Shown: positions 1 through 8,673, counted from the first letter of the stretch. The stretch: 41,745 bases of DNA from CAZONC01 sp964581305 (GCA_964581305.1 CAZONC010000003.1:1-41745); one strand, 5' to 3'. Numbers and translations are program-made. The notes: generated by a model not told the origin, from the sequence alone.

Positions 1-202
1 TGTCATTGGCACTCATAAATAATGCTTTATACTTAATTAATGATGTATCAAAACCTATTTGTGTTTTTTCAGAAGCATTTTCTATACCTGTTAAATATGG
101 ACCAAGCTTTAAATATGAAGGTACGATAAGTAGTGCGACTGCTGCTATAACTATTAAACCTAATATAAGTGCGACCAAATGAGAGGTTGTTATTCCCTTC
201 AT
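1..202 (-). CDS. pilin-like secreted protein, partial (C-terminus outside window)
   Basis: The gene is open to the left edge of the window, so only about the first 67 residues are present. The protein starts MKGITTSHLVALILGLIVI: a three-residue leader ending in Lys-Gly directly before a hydrophobic stretch of about 20 residues. That is the arrangement of archaeal class III (type IV pilin-like) signal peptides processed by PibD/FlaK-type peptidases. The ATG follows the stop codon of the upstream 48-residue gene without any gap, and two neighbours share the MKG start. This supports co-transcription with the TadC-like gene. A pilin or minor pilin is likely, but the mature domain is not visible. 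Confidence 0.7.
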   Translation of the reverse strand, partial: MKGITTSHLVALILGLIVIAAVALLIVPSYLKLGPYLTGIENASEKTQIGFDTSLIKYKALFMSAND

Positions 203-349
203 TTAAAGCCAACCCCAAAGTGCTTTGGAAAGAGCGGTGATGAAAAAGAAAAATAAATCAATTATTTTTGGAAATAGTAGCAAAACTACAGCGACTGCAA
301 TAACAAATATCAATATTTTTACCACAGTTTCTGGTGCAAGCCCTTTCAC
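203..349 (-). CDS. 48-residue pilin-like membrane peptide
   Basis: A short gene with a GTG start that overlaps the upstream stop in a GTGA arrangement. The product begins MKGLAPETVVKILIFVIAVA, a Lys-Gly leader followed by a Glu four residues later and a strongly hydrophobic helix. It ends in an aromatic-rich tail (LFFFFITALSKALWGWL). It has the same leader style as both neighbours, so it is probably a minor pilin-like or small membrane component of the same apparatus. The overlap, shared leader and reading-frame continuity of the operon make it a real gene despite its size. No specific family is recognised. Confidence 0.68.
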   Translation of the reverse strand: MKGLAPETVVKILIFVIAVAVVLLLFPKIIDLFFFFITALSKALWGWL

Positions 350-1083
350 GGTGTGCATCCACTCACTTCCGGATCCAAACATTTATAACATAGTGGTTTT
401 GAACAGCCAAGATTTATCACTTCAAGTATCCCTTTTTCAGAACTTATTCCTGCTTTTATTCTATAAGTATTTTTTCCATAAATCTTAAAACCATCGATCT
501 TAGAACTGTCACATTTACTACCTATGTAACTGTAACTAAAATTTACCCATTCGCCGGGCGCTGGCATAAGTGGAATATCTATGCAACAGTCAGTATCTGC
601 ATGGAAGCCAATATATGCACCAAGTGCTCCGCCACCAACAGCTGCTAACGATGTAATTGCTAATAAGCCAGCCGGTCCACCAGCAATTACAGCTACAATG
701 CAAACGACAGTAGCAACTACACTGCCGATTATTCCTCCAGTAATTGTATTTTTTATTTTGGCAATTGTATGTGCTACGCGCGAACGGACTACAATCATTA
801 ACATATCGCCTTTCACAAACATCGCCGAGCCCCATGTACAATATGGCATTTCTATGTCAAAGGTTGTAAAATAATCGCGCGTTGGATCTTCTTCAAATTT
901 TTCCAAATTTTTATTTGTGGTTTCGATAAAATCCTTTAGCGCAGAATAATATTGATATTGACATGCACCAACCTCTACACCAACTGCTCCTGCTGAAGCT
1001 ATATTTAAAAATAAAACAATGATTATTGCTATAAGGAATAGTAGAAATACTTTGAAAAGGGTTTCTACTGCTATCCCTTTCAT
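346..1083 (-). CDS. Cys-rich pilin-like protein with internal membrane segment
   Basis: A 245-residue protein starting MKGIAVETLFKVFLLFLIAI, again a Lys-Gly leader before a hydrophobic helix (residues 4-33), typical of class III signal peptides. A second strongly hydrophobic, Gly/Ala-rich segment lies at about residues 115-160. Cysteines cluster beyond the first helix and especially in the last 35 residues (CSKPLCYKCLDPEVSGC), suggesting an extracytoplasmic disulfide-bonded domain. The ATG overlaps the stop of the TadC-like gene (ATGA) and the stop overlaps the next start, so translation is probably coupled. It is probably an accessory or minor pilin. No named family is recognised. Confidence 0.75.
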   Translation of the reverse strand: MKGIAVETLFKVFLLFLIAIIIVLFLNIASAGAVGVEVGACQYQYYSALKDFIETTNKNLEKFEEDPTRDYFTTFDIEMPYCTWGSAMFVKGDMLMIVVRSRVAHTIAKIKNTITGGIIGSVVATVVCIVAVIAGGPAGLLAITSLAAVGGGALGAYIGFHADTDCCIDIPLMPAPGEWVNFSYSYIGSKCDSSKIDGFKIYGKNTYRIKAGISSEKGILEVINLGCSKPLCYKCLDPEVSGCTP

Positions 1084-2954
1084 ATGATTCCTCCTAGCTT
1101 TGCTAAAGGAAGTAATGCATTAAATAACTGTAGCGTGAAAATCAAAGTAATTGTATAAATAAACGTTGATATGAATAGGTATTTTGCTGTTAAAACATTT
1201 TGTGCACATTTATTTTCTCCATTTTCCAATTTTGATTGAAACATAGATAATAAATATATTATTTCTATAAGATAAATACCAACAACTATTTGGAAATACT
1301 CAGGTGGTATTATTTTATTTATATTTGCAAACATAGCTAGTACACCTGTTGTGAGAACGCCAGAAATTCCTGTTAGCTGTCCGGTAAATATTTTTAAAAG
1401 CACACCAATTACTCCCATTATATGCATCACTAAAGATGCAAAGGCGACTATTATTGCACATGTAAATGGTGCAAGCGCATAACATTCTATTCGCATTGCA
1501 GATGTTGCTTCATCCACCACATCTTTCACATCTTGCTCGGTTGCATGCATTAATTTCAAATGTTCATGAACCCATATAGCAACTTTTGATGCACTGACCA
1601 AACTTTTTTTCACTGCATCAGAAAGAATTTTCATTATACATTTTACCATTTTTGATGGATAGTATTTAATAGAACCTATATCAGGATCGAAAATTGCTCG
1701 TTCAAGTGTCATTCCAAAAGTCTTAATATTATAAATAGTTTTTTCAAAAAAGTGAGCTATCGAGAGTCCGGACAACGATTTTGCTGTTTTTTCTAGGGCC
1801 GATTCCAATGGAACTCCTGTTGCCAGCCTATCTCCAAGCGCATAAATTGCTGTTATAAATTCCGTCTCTGTCTTCTTTACCTCTTCCATAACTTTCAAAT
1901 TATGTTTATAACTATAGAGGTATATGCAGAACGATAATGTAATTGCCCAAACAATTGGCAATGTATAAATAGAATTCATAAAATGAAACTCCCTTAGAGA
2001 AAATAGATTGATTATCCCTGGTATTGCTACAGTTATACCAACAAGTATGGCGATTGGAAGCACAGGCAAAGTGAAACCAAAAATTTTAATTTTTCTTTCA
2101 GGAATAGCATCAGGGTGATCAGAAATGTCAATAATTGGAAATGTCCATGGCCGCTTTTCCAATGTGATTTTTATTAACCAAAAAAGGATCAATGGTAAAA
2201 ATATAACATAGATTGATACAAGCGTTTCAGCTGAACCACTTGCCTGTATTATCATAAGTATCATTGGCGCAAGTGTTAATGCCAAAAGCGGAAATGTAAA
2301 ACCAAGTGCATCTACCAATCGAACAGGATTTCTGAGTTCGAGAGCATAATCTTTTGTTCTGGTACGTGCTCCGCTAGTAACAAGCGAAACAGCTTCTTCC
2401 AGTGCACCCTTTTTTGTATAATTTCGTAGTAAATTTAATGCTGTGGCAAAATCGTCATTTATATTCTTCCACTTCATTGCATATTTTGCTAGGGCTTCAT
2501 CCACTGAAGTATATTTTCCTTCATACACATCCCACATAATTTTTTTCAGATCTTTGCCCAATGGCCCAGATAGGTTTGAAGCTGCAAAGTCCACTGCCCG
2601 CTCCAAATTTGGCGTTTCACGCAAAGAAGTTGCCATGTAAATAACTGCAGTAACAGTTTCGGATGTAAGTTGAAGTGCAAGGCTTTTTTGTAGACTTATC
2701 ACATATCGATAAAGATAGTATCCCAAAAAAAGACAGAGTAAAATATAGACAAATATAATTAATGGTGGGACTACAATCGTTGCAATAATTCCGATAAATA
2801 TGAGAAATAGTGGAAATGCTATTGCTGTTGAATATACTTGACGGGTTGTTATGTTTAGTTCACAGAAATCAATTGCGTTTTTTAATTTTTTATTTTTTAA
2901 ATCGATTGGCAAAAAACCAAAAATATGACAAAGTCTTTCGTAGCTTATTTTCAT
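1080..2954 (-). CDS. TadC/FlaJ-like type IV pilus assembly membrane protein
   Basis: A 624-residue polytopic membrane protein with the architecture of archaeal FlaJ/TadC platform proteins, that is, two type II secretion F (T2SSF) modules in tandem. Hydrophobic segments lie at about residues 45-90, 208-262, 290-350, 490-570 and 592-624. Two soluble helical regions lie between them, and the second contains a typical T2SSF stretch (GDRLATGVPLESALEKTAKS). The platform anchors the assembly ATPase in the membrane and drives pilin incorporation. It is the first gene of a minus-strand operon with three pilin-like genes, and the cognate ATPase is encoded just upstream on the same strand. The family call is firm. 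Which filament it builds is inferred. Confidence 0.88.
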   Translation of the reverse strand: MKISYERLCHIFGFLPIDLKNKKLKNAIDFCELNITTRQVYSTAIAFPLFLIFIGIIATIVVPPLIIFVYILLCLFLGYYLYRYVISLQKSLALQLTSETVTAVIYMATSLRETPNLERAVDFAASNLSGPLGKDLKKIMWDVYEGKYTSVDEALAKYAMKWKNINDDFATALNLLRNYTKKGALEEAVSLVTSGARTRTKDYALELRNPVRLVDALGFTFPLLALTLAPMILMIIQASGSAETLVSIYVIFLPLILFWLIKITLEKRPWTFPIIDISDHPDAIPERKIKIFGFTLPVLPIAILVGITVAIPGIINLFSLREFHFMNSIYTLPIVWAITLSFCIYLYSYKHNLKVMEEVKKTETEFITAIYALGDRLATGVPLESALEKTAKSLSGLSIAHFFEKTIYNIKTFGMTLERAIFDPDIGSIKYYPSKMVKCIMKILSDAVKKSLVSASKVAIWVHEHLKLMHATEQDVKDVVDEATSAMRIECYALAPFTCAIIVAFASLVMHIMGVIGVLLKIFTGQLTGISGVLTTGVLAMFANINKIIPPEYFQIVVGIYLIEIIYLLSMFQSKLENGENKCAQNVLTAKYLFISTFIYTITLIFTLQLFNALLPLAKLGGII

Positions 2955-2984
2955 AATTAATATTTAACTTAACAAACTATTATT
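2955..2984. promoter_or_regulatory. 30-bp divergent intergenic region with promoters for tadC-like and pilin-like genes
   Basis: Only 30 bp separate the start codons of the leftward TadC-like gene and the rightward 75-residue pilin-like gene. The stretch is almost entirely A/T and includes TTTAA-type elements. Any promoters must overlap and the transcripts must be leaderless or nearly so. No operator is visible. Confidence 0.4.
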
Positions 2985-3212
2985 ATGAGCTTAGCAATAA
3001 ATCAAGTTGTTTTGCTTATAATAGCAATATTTGTTCTTGTGGTAGTTGTTGCCCTTTTTATGTATTATGGTGTTGGTCCTTTTAAAAAACAAGTAGAAAT
3101 CTGTGATGCGCTAAGGCTTAATTTTTGTTGTGAAAAATTCAAAAATAGGCAAGAATGTGAGCAATATTTTAATTGTAAGGTACCAGAAGATTATGAATGT
3201 GAAAAATGGTGA
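2985..3212 (+). CDS. 75-residue pilin-like protein with short leader
   Basis: The protein begins MSLAINQVVLLIIAIFVLVV, a very short polar leader followed by a hydrophobic helix to about residue 27. A short Cys-rich domain follows (CDALRLNFCCEKF, then further Cys at about 58, 63 and 71). Size, single N-terminal helix and Cys-rich tail resemble small pilin-like proteins. It lies between the platform and ATPase genes but on the opposite strand. Its last 22 bases overlap the end of the ATPase gene tail to tail. The leader lacks a clear Lys/Arg-Gly cleavage signal, so it could also be a small anchored protein that is never processed. Confidence 0.65.
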   Translation: MSLAINQVVLLIIAIFVLVVVVALFMYYGVGPFKKQVEICDALRLNFCCEKFKNRQECEQYFNCKVPEDYECEKW

Positions 3213-5416
3213 GATTTTAATTTTTCTTTATACCAAGACAGCCATTTTTCATAAATCATTTTCGAATCCAATGCACCAACCTCTGCTCGCACCTCATCGC
3301 AAATAATATGAAACATTTCATTACTTTCACATACCCAATCTGCCTCCAAAATCTCTGGCCTTTTAAGTTTTTTCGCAAATTCCACCTGTGCTTGCTTAAT
3401 TTTGCCTCGCAATAAAATATTGTCCCAAACTAAGTCCCATGCACCATGCCACTCTCGCACTCTTTTAGCTATTTCATTTAAAATCTCTGACTCTCCATCA
3501 AGCAAAACGTCTGTTGGTTTAAGTCGATCTTCCTTAGCAGAATACTGCATTAGTGGCACAAACCCACCTTCATCCATTGGATCACTTTTCCACTTCTTTC
3601 TCACCTCTGTTAGCTCGGTTACACGTCTAAATCTGTGAAGACCATCTGGTGAACGAAGAAGATTGCAGATTGTAATAAGATCCAATGCTTTAAAGCTAGT
3701 TGGCGGTACACCCAAATCGTGAACAACCCTATCATAAACACCATAGCAGCTTTCACCATGAATTGTACCTGCAACTACATTTGCTAGCGCACCAATTCGC
3801 ATAGCCTCGAATAGAGCGATGCTTTCTTTCGATCGAACCTCACCGACAATCAAACTGCTATCACCTAAACGAAGCGCTGTTCGCAGTGCTTCCTCTGGCG
3901 AAACCTCTATTTCTACGCGTGTAATAACAGAGCGTGACTTCATTCGCTCTATGTTATAACCTAGTTGGCGCATATAAACAACTGGCAATTCCAGTGTATC
4001 CTCAACCACACAAATTCTTGTTTTCCGCATTATTTCCAACATTAAACTACCTAACAATGATGTTTTTCCACTTCCTCGTCCACCAGCTATTAAAATCGCA
4101 CGGCCGCCATCAACTATAAATGACATAAGACCTGCGTAAAGTGGATCGAACATTTTTACATTTATATAAAGAGGAAAAGTCCATGGTCTCTCTCTATGTC
4201 TTCGAAATGCATATGCCAGTCCTTCGGGTGAAAGTGTACGTGTAATTGCACATACTCTTGCACGACCTCCAGGAACTGTCATCTCTGTGTCCAAAACAGG
4301 ATTTGCCTCATCTAATGGTCGGCCAGAATATAGCCTAAAACGTGTTGCCCATGCTTCGGCATCATCCTTAGTTGGAATTAAGTTTGTTTCACATTCCTCG
4401 AAATCGCTATGGTAAATATAAATTGGTGTTAAGCCAACAGGTGAATTTATAAAAATATCCTGAATTTTTTCATCTGCTAGTAATAGCTCCAAAACACCAA
4501 ACCCAACTGTATACCTTGTTAAAATCGCTGCTAATTCATTTATTTCTTTTAGAGTTAGTGGGACTTCCATTTCTTTTGCTATAGATCTTACCAAATCTGA
4601 ACCAATTCGCATAAAAATTTCTCTTGCTTTCTCTGGTTCTGTTAGTTCTGCTTCTCTTGGTTTGTGTTCAGCCAAATATTTTCTTGCTGCATCCAAAATT
4701 ACTGCTTTATCCTCGCCTAATATCGCCTCCTCTGGTAGAGTAACATAAAGGTAGCGGGTTTTTCCTGGAACCCGATATATCTCAACGGTATTTCCTGCAA
4801 CGTAATATTTTTCGATTAATTTAGAATCTTTAGGAATTGATGTTATAAAACGTGTGTGCATAAATGCCGGCTTAATTGTTGGATGAAAAATTTCTCTGTA
4901 AATTGATCTATCGCCAAATCTGAATTTTTTTAAATACGGTTTTGCAAGTGTAATTATTGCCATATTTTCAAGAATTGCTTTCATTTTTTCCAAAGTATCT
5001 ATATAGACCTCAGAACACTTGCCTTCTGCATGACGTCGTGCCTGAAAAATCATAAAATCCAATTTAACATAAGCGCCTATAGGATCTTTTCGCAAAATCT
5101 GAAAAACTAAAAACTGAAGTTCGCCAAGCCTTTTTTCATGTTTTCCACAAATGCACACTTTATCCATTCTAAGAAATTCCTGTTCCATAATTTTACTATA
5201 TGCATTAGCCACATCTGCCAAAATTTTTACTTGATCATAATCATACTCTGTATCCCGAACACCAGACAAGATTATTTTTTCCACATCGCGCCTTTCTATT
5301 AATTTATCTATTGTTTTTGCCATGCAAGCTTCATTATCCTCTATATTTGCACCGTAAATACAACCTGTACATTTTACTCTCATTATTCCATCAGAAAAAT
5401 CGTATTCGCAGACCAT
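3191..5416 (-). CDS. type II/IV secretion system ATPase (TadA/FlaI/VirB11-like)
   Basis: A 741-residue assembly ATPase that should hexamerise at the membrane and power pilin assembly with the TadC-like protein. The Walker A motif is GGRGSGKTS at about 445-453, the Walker B region LIVGEVRSKES is at about 522-532, and the His box AGTIHGES is at about 549-556. The N-terminal 100 residues carry a Cys-rich segment (C16, C19, C31, C88, C90) that may bind metal. A C-terminal region of about 130 residues follows the ATPase core. It is longer than typical FlaI (about 550). The start codon faces the coiled-coil gene across 36 bp. The family call is secure, but the Zn-like N-terminal function is unknown. 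Confidence 0.92.
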   Translation of the reverse strand: MVCEYDFSDGIMRVKCTGCIYGANIEDNEACMAKTIDKLIERRDVEKIILSGVRDTEYDYDQVKILADVANAYSKIMEQEFLRMDKVCICGKHEKRLGELQFLVFQILRKDPIGAYVKLDFMIFQARRHAEGKCSEVYIDTLEKMKAILENMAIITLAKPYLKKFRFGDRSIYREIFHPTIKPAFMHTRFITSIPKDSKLIEKYYVAGNTVEIYRVPGKTRYLYVTLPEEAILGEDKAVILDAARKYLAEHKPREAELTEPEKAREIFMRIGSDLVRSIAKEMEVPLTLKEINELAAILTRYTVGFGVLELLLADEKIQDIFINSPVGLTPIYIYHSDFEECETNLIPTKDDAEAWATRFRLYSGRPLDEANPVLDTEMTVPGGRARVCAITRTLSPEGLAYAFRRHRERPWTFPLYINVKMFDPLYAGLMSFIVDGGRAILIAGGRGSGKTSLLGSLMLEIMRKTRICVVEDTLELPVVYMRQLGYNIERMKSRSVITRVEIEVSPEEALRTALRLGDSSLIVGEVRSKESIALFEAMRIGALANVVAGTIHGESCYGVYDRVVHDLGVPPTSFKALDLITICNLLRSPDGLHRFRRVTELTEVRKKWKSDPMDEGGFVPLMQYSAKEDRLKPTDVLLDGESEILNEIAKRVREWHGAWDLVWDNILLRGKIKQAQVEFAKKLKRPEILEADWVCESNEMFHIICDEVRAEVGALDSKMIYEKWLSWYKEKLKSHHFSHS

Positions 5417-5452
5417 ATTAATAATTTATTTGTTCAAGTAAAATCTTTATTT
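5417..5452. promoter_or_regulatory. 36-bp divergent promoter region between ATPase and coiled-coil genes
   Basis: The region between the two divergent start codons is 36 bp of A/T-rich sequence (ATTAATAATTTATTTG near the ATPase start). A TATA-like ATTTATTT lies about 25 bp upstream of the rightward ATG, which suits a leaderless transcript. The two halves of the pilus-like locus could therefore be controlled together from here. This rests on sequence inspection alone. Confidence 0.4.
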
Positions 5453-5833
5453 ATGCCAGAAAAGCCTGAAATTGTGATTTCGCAGCTAGTGAATAGAATC
5501 AATGAAAATAGCCGAAGGATAAAATTAATTGAACAAAAAATTGATAAAATAGAAGAGAGTGTATCTAGGCTTGATAAAAGTGTTTTTGATCAGATAAATA
5601 ATATAAAAATCGATCTAGAAAGGATAAATAGCAAAATTGTTATGATTAATGAAAAACTATCTGAAATAGATAGCCAAATTGCGGATATAAACAAAAATTT
5701 GGCTAAAGCCGCAACAAAGATTGAAGTTAAGCAACTGGAAAGTTTTATTGATCTAATAAATCCAATAACATCTAAGTTTGTAACAAAAGAGGAAATGGAA
5801 AATTTTTTGGAAAGAAAATTGAAAAAAGCTTAA
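5453..5833 (+). CDS. coiled-coil protein of pilus-like locus
   Basis: A 126-residue soluble protein. Residues 15-95 show regular heptad spacing of I/L/V (for example RIKLIEQKIDKIEESVSRLD), predicting a long coiled coil. A short C-terminal part (LESFIDLINPITSKFVTKEE) probably forms a small helical domain. There is no signal peptide or membrane segment. It is the first of four genes running away from the ATPase. By position it resembles the coiled-coil accessory proteins (FlaC/D/E type) of archaella, but I cannot show homology. A cytoplasmic ring or scaffold role is inferred. Confidence 0.72.
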   Translation: MPEKPEIVISQLVNRINENSRRIKLIEQKIDKIEESVSRLDKSVFDQINNIKIDLERINSKIVMINEKLSEIDSQIADINKNLAKAATKIEVKQLESFIDLINPITSKFVTKEEMENFLERKLKKA

Positions 5834-5865
5834 TAATAAAATAATTTAAATTAATATTTGATAGG

Positions 5866-6501
5866 ATGATTGAACTTCCTTTTTTGAAGAAAAAAGAAGT
5901 GAAGTATCCGCTAGGAAGGGGTTTTATACCAATTGATAGAGTGCGCGAGATGTCTTCTAAAGGATTTTCAGAACCAGAAATTGTTGATACACTTAGAAAA
6001 GAAGGTTTTTCACCTGATGAAATTGATAAAGCGCTAACGCATGTTCTTAAAAGTGCGGTTGAGGAAAAAATAGAAAAGGCAAAAAGTGAATTGCCTACTT
6101 TGGATGAAATCTCTCCCCCTAAACCTATAGAAGAGGTTGTGGTGCCCGAAACTACATTACCACCAGAATATGCAGCACCGGCGTACACAGCAGAAGAATA
6201 TATAGATTATGTAATTAATGAAAGAATGAAAGAGATAAATGAAAAAATAGAGTCGGTAGTCTCGCGATTTAATGAGGTAGAAAAAAGAGTAGAAAAAATG
6301 TCTGAACAATTTAACGAAATAATTAAAATGCGTTCTGAAGAACAAAAGCAGATTCTTACTAAAATCGATCTGCTAAATGAAACAATTAATGAAGCTAATA
6401 TAAAAACGGCGACACTGGAAAAAGCATTTAAAGAAACTCTTCCAGCACTAATCGAATCTGTGCGCGCACTAAGCGATCTTGTTCAGAGACTTAAAGCGTG
6501 A
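5866..6501 (+). CDS. coiled-coil protein with N-terminal helical domain
   Basis: A 211-residue protein in three parts. Residues 1-75 form a small helical region in which MSSKGFSEPEIVDTLRKEGF and a following FSPDEIDKAL look like a UBA-like or helix-hairpin repeat. Residues 75-115 are a Pro/Glu-rich linker. Residues 115-211 form a coiled coil. It follows the preceding coiled-coil gene by 32 bp and precedes two membrane protein genes, so it is probably in the same transcript. A structural partner of the ATPase/platform is plausible by context. No named family can be assigned. Confidence 0.72.
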   Translation: MIELPFLKKKEVKYPLGRGFIPIDRVREMSSKGFSEPEIVDTLRKEGFSPDEIDKALTHVLKSAVEEKIEKAKSELPTLDEISPPKPIEEVVVPETTLPPEYAAPAYTAEEYIDYVINERMKEINEKIESVVSRFNEVEKRVEKMSEQFNEIIKMRSEEQKQILTKIDLLNETINEANIKTATLEKAFKETLPALIESVRALSDLVQRLKA

Positions 6502-6533
6502 ACAATTTATTTTCTACTTCCCAAATTTAGTTT

Positions 6534-7079
6534 ATGAACATTGCCGAATTTCTTCATTTTGTGTTCGGTCTTCCATACGCATGGACGTATTTTCCTAAAA
6601 TTATTTGGTACTGGATATTGCCCGAGTTTTTTCTTATCATTACATTTTACATTTTACTTAACAAAGGCATGGGCACAATGTCTCCACCAGCAAACATTGC
6701 TTTATCGATTATACTTGGACTTCTATGCTCACGAATAGCTGTTGGGATTGTTGCAAGATTTGGGCTAGTTGGTGGAAATGTTATTCTTTTATCTGCATTT
6801 TTTGGCCTTTGTGCAATATCATATGGCTGGAGTATAAAGGCTATATTTACGCTTCTTGCTATTGGATTTTATATTGGTTGGTTTTTAGAACTTGTAACAT
6901 TGGAAGCGATGGCTGGTTTTTTTGGCTTTTTTATTGCAGTGGCAGTTATTGGTAGGTTTATAGGAATTACCACAACAGGCACGGTTTTATTTATTATTGC
7001 AGTCTCTATTATAGCTCTTTTACTTCCTTACATATTTCGTTTCACTATTACATCAATAAAATCTTATTTAAAAATTTGA
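6534..7079 (+). CDS. polytopic membrane protein of pilus-like locus
   Basis: A 181-residue protein made almost entirely of hydrophobic helices. I count five or six membrane segments, starting at about residues 25, 50, 75, 95, 120 and 145. The middle is Gly-rich and the C-terminus is short and basic (FTITSIKSYLKI). It has no recognisable catalytic motif. It lies 32 bp after the coiled-coil gene and 24 bp before the next membrane protein gene, indicating one operon. A membrane component of the surface apparatus is the contextual guess. I do not recognise the family. Confidence 0.68.
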   Translation: MNIAEFLHFVFGLPYAWTYFPKIIWYWILPEFFLIITFYILLNKGMGTMSPPANIALSIILGLLCSRIAVGIVARFGLVGGNVILLSAFFGLCAISYGWSIKAIFTLLAIGFYIGWFLELVTLEAMAGFFGFFIAVAVIGRFIGITTTGTVLFIIAVSIIALLLPYIFRFTITSIKSYLKI

Positions 7080-7103
7080 AAAGGCAATTTTTTAATAGAT
7101 GAT

Positions 7104-7850
7104 ATGCCTCATATTGTGGCTCTTGCTTTTTTAGGAGGTATACCGCCTGCCTGGATTATAATTGGCGGTTTTTTAATTGTATTGTTGCTTGCTATACTTA
7201 TTTATTTAAAAACACTACGCCCATCGGCACTGCTTACATTTGGTATAATTTTTATAGTCGTTTTGATTGGATTGATTTATGGTAGTGAGTGGGCTGTTGT
7301 TCGGCCTTCTGGAGAGCCATTGCCTGGTCCTATTCAGGAAGTATTAAAAATAATTTTTGGCTACACACCTGAATCGGCTTTTGAGAACATGCTCTATACC
7401 TATACTTTTTTCCAGTATCTTGTGCTTCCATTTCTTGCTGCATTCATTGTCATCTATTGGATGATTGCAGGAATGGGTTTGTTACCAGGGCGTTTTGCAG
7501 CACCACTAGCTATAATAATTGTTCTGATAACATCTTACACTGGCATATTTCTTAGAGTCGTTCATGGTACCTTACGATTTTTCGGCTGGTATGCCTATTC
7601 CATGGTCTGGATCGTTTTGATAATATCTGCAACTGCTTGGGGTGTTGGAACAATAGGAGGAAAGGCACTAGAACTGGAGAGAAAAATACGTAAAGCCCTA
7701 GATGAATTGATGGAACTGAGAAAACAGCAGGAACAATTAGAAGCAGAAGCAAAACAATATGCACAACAAGTTGCAATCGGGATTCAAACCGGTAACAAGG
7801 AACTTGTGGAAGCAGGAGAAAAAGGATTGAAAGAGACAGAAGAAAAGATG
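7104..7850 (+). CDS. membrane protein with C-terminal coiled coil, truncated by assembly gap
   Basis: At least 249 residues are visible before the sequence runs into N. About six membrane segments occupy residues 5-195: the N-terminal helix pair, a loop with GYTPESAFENMLYTYTFFQY, then helices rich in I/V/L. From about residue 200 the chain becomes a charged helix (LRKQQEQLEAEAKQYAQQ) that probably projects into the cytoplasm. The 3' end lies in or beyond the gap at 7851-7950. It is the last visible gene of the rightward pilus-locus operon. The cytoplasmic helix could contact the upstream coiled-coil proteins. The family is unknown. Confidence 0.65.
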
Positions 7851-7950
7851 NNNNNNNNNNNNNNNNNNNNNNNNNNNNNNNNNNNNNNNNNNNNNNNNNN
7901 NNNNNNNNNNNNNNNNNNNNNNNNNNNNNNNNNNNNNNNNNNNNNNNNNN
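7851..7950. other. assembly gap (100 N)
   Basis: Exactly 100 consecutive N, the conventional placeholder for a scaffold join of unknown size. It removes the end of the rightward membrane protein gene. Further genes could be missing here, and adjacency across this point is not proven. Confidence 0.97.
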
Positions 7951-7959
7951 TTTTCTTGA

Positions 7960-8673
7960 TTATTGTGTTGCTGTGACTTGTGGTTGTTCAGGAGTTTCTT
8001 GTGATTTTTCCTCTTTGGGTTTTTCCTCTTCTTCAGGTAATTTTATTCCTTTAGGTACGGAAATAACTTGTACTGGTTTTTTCTTGTAACCATAGATTCT
8101 AGTACGTCCAAAAACTATATCTCCAACCTTTAGATTAGGATTGCCGTCAATTGTTTGCAAAACCTCTACTGGCACTTCTGTCAATATACTTACAAAAACG
8201 TTTTCATTCACAGTATCTAGCAGTTTGTATGGAGCTGTGTATTCAATACCATTTCTCTCAAATGTTACTTTTTTAGGCACTCTCATTTTTCTGCCATCCA
8301 CAGCTATAACACCATACATTGCAGCTGCTGCACAACCTGTTCGAATAACATTTTGTTTATCTGATGCACGTACTGGCAAACCACCAAGATCTTCGTATAC
8401 TGAAAGCAATCCTCGTAAATACTTTGCTACCTTTTCAACTGGAACGTCAAGATAATACCCTGCATCTGGTTTTTCTTCCAAAACATCGAAGTAATAGCTA
8501 TCTGGCGTTTCCTGAGAATATGCGCTCAAATCTATTCTTCCAAAAAGTGATCTTTCTGCAGCTTTTGTTACAGCATAGATTGTTTCTGGGGGATCGGTTC
8601 TTAGATTAAAAATATCTGGAATTTTTATTTCCTTTTGAGCCCAGCTTTTTGCTCTTACTTTTCTTATTCTCAT
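7960..8673 (-). CDS. uncharacterised 237-residue protein with acidic/Pro-rich tail
   Basis: A soluble protein with no signal peptide. Residues 1-205 look like a folded mixed alpha/beta domain, including DVPVEKVAKYLRGLLSVYED, then RTGCAAAAMYGVIAVDGRKM and a beta-rich second half. The last 30 residues are a Glu/Lys/Pro-rich tail. The basic N-terminus (MRIRKVRAKSW) could suggest nucleic acid or ribosome contact, but no motif supports this. It lies just right of the scaffold gap, convergent with the truncated membrane protein gene. I do not recognise the family. Confidence 0.65.
   Translation of the reverse strand: MRIRKVRAKSWAQKEIKIPDIFNLRTDPPETIYAVTKAAERSLFGRIDLSAYSQETPDSYYFDVLEEKPDAGYYLDVPVEKVAKYLRGLLSVYEDLGGLPVRASDKQNVIRTGCAAAAMYGVIAVDGRKMRVPKKVTFERNGIEYTAPYKLLDTVNENVFVSILTEVPVEVLQTIDGNPNLKVGDIVFGRTRIYGYKKKPVQVISVPKGIKLPEEEEKPKEEKSQETPEQPQVTATQ

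Noticed and set aside
234..260. C-box-like GTGATGA suggesting a C/D box guide RNA
   Set aside because: No D box (CTGA) or C'/D' pair lies at suitable spacing, and the site is inside a coding gene on the other strand.
225..488. Rightward 87-residue ORF over the pilin-like genes
   Set aside because: It is antisense to two overlapping genes that share the MKG leader and operon spacing. Its product shows no coherent domain.
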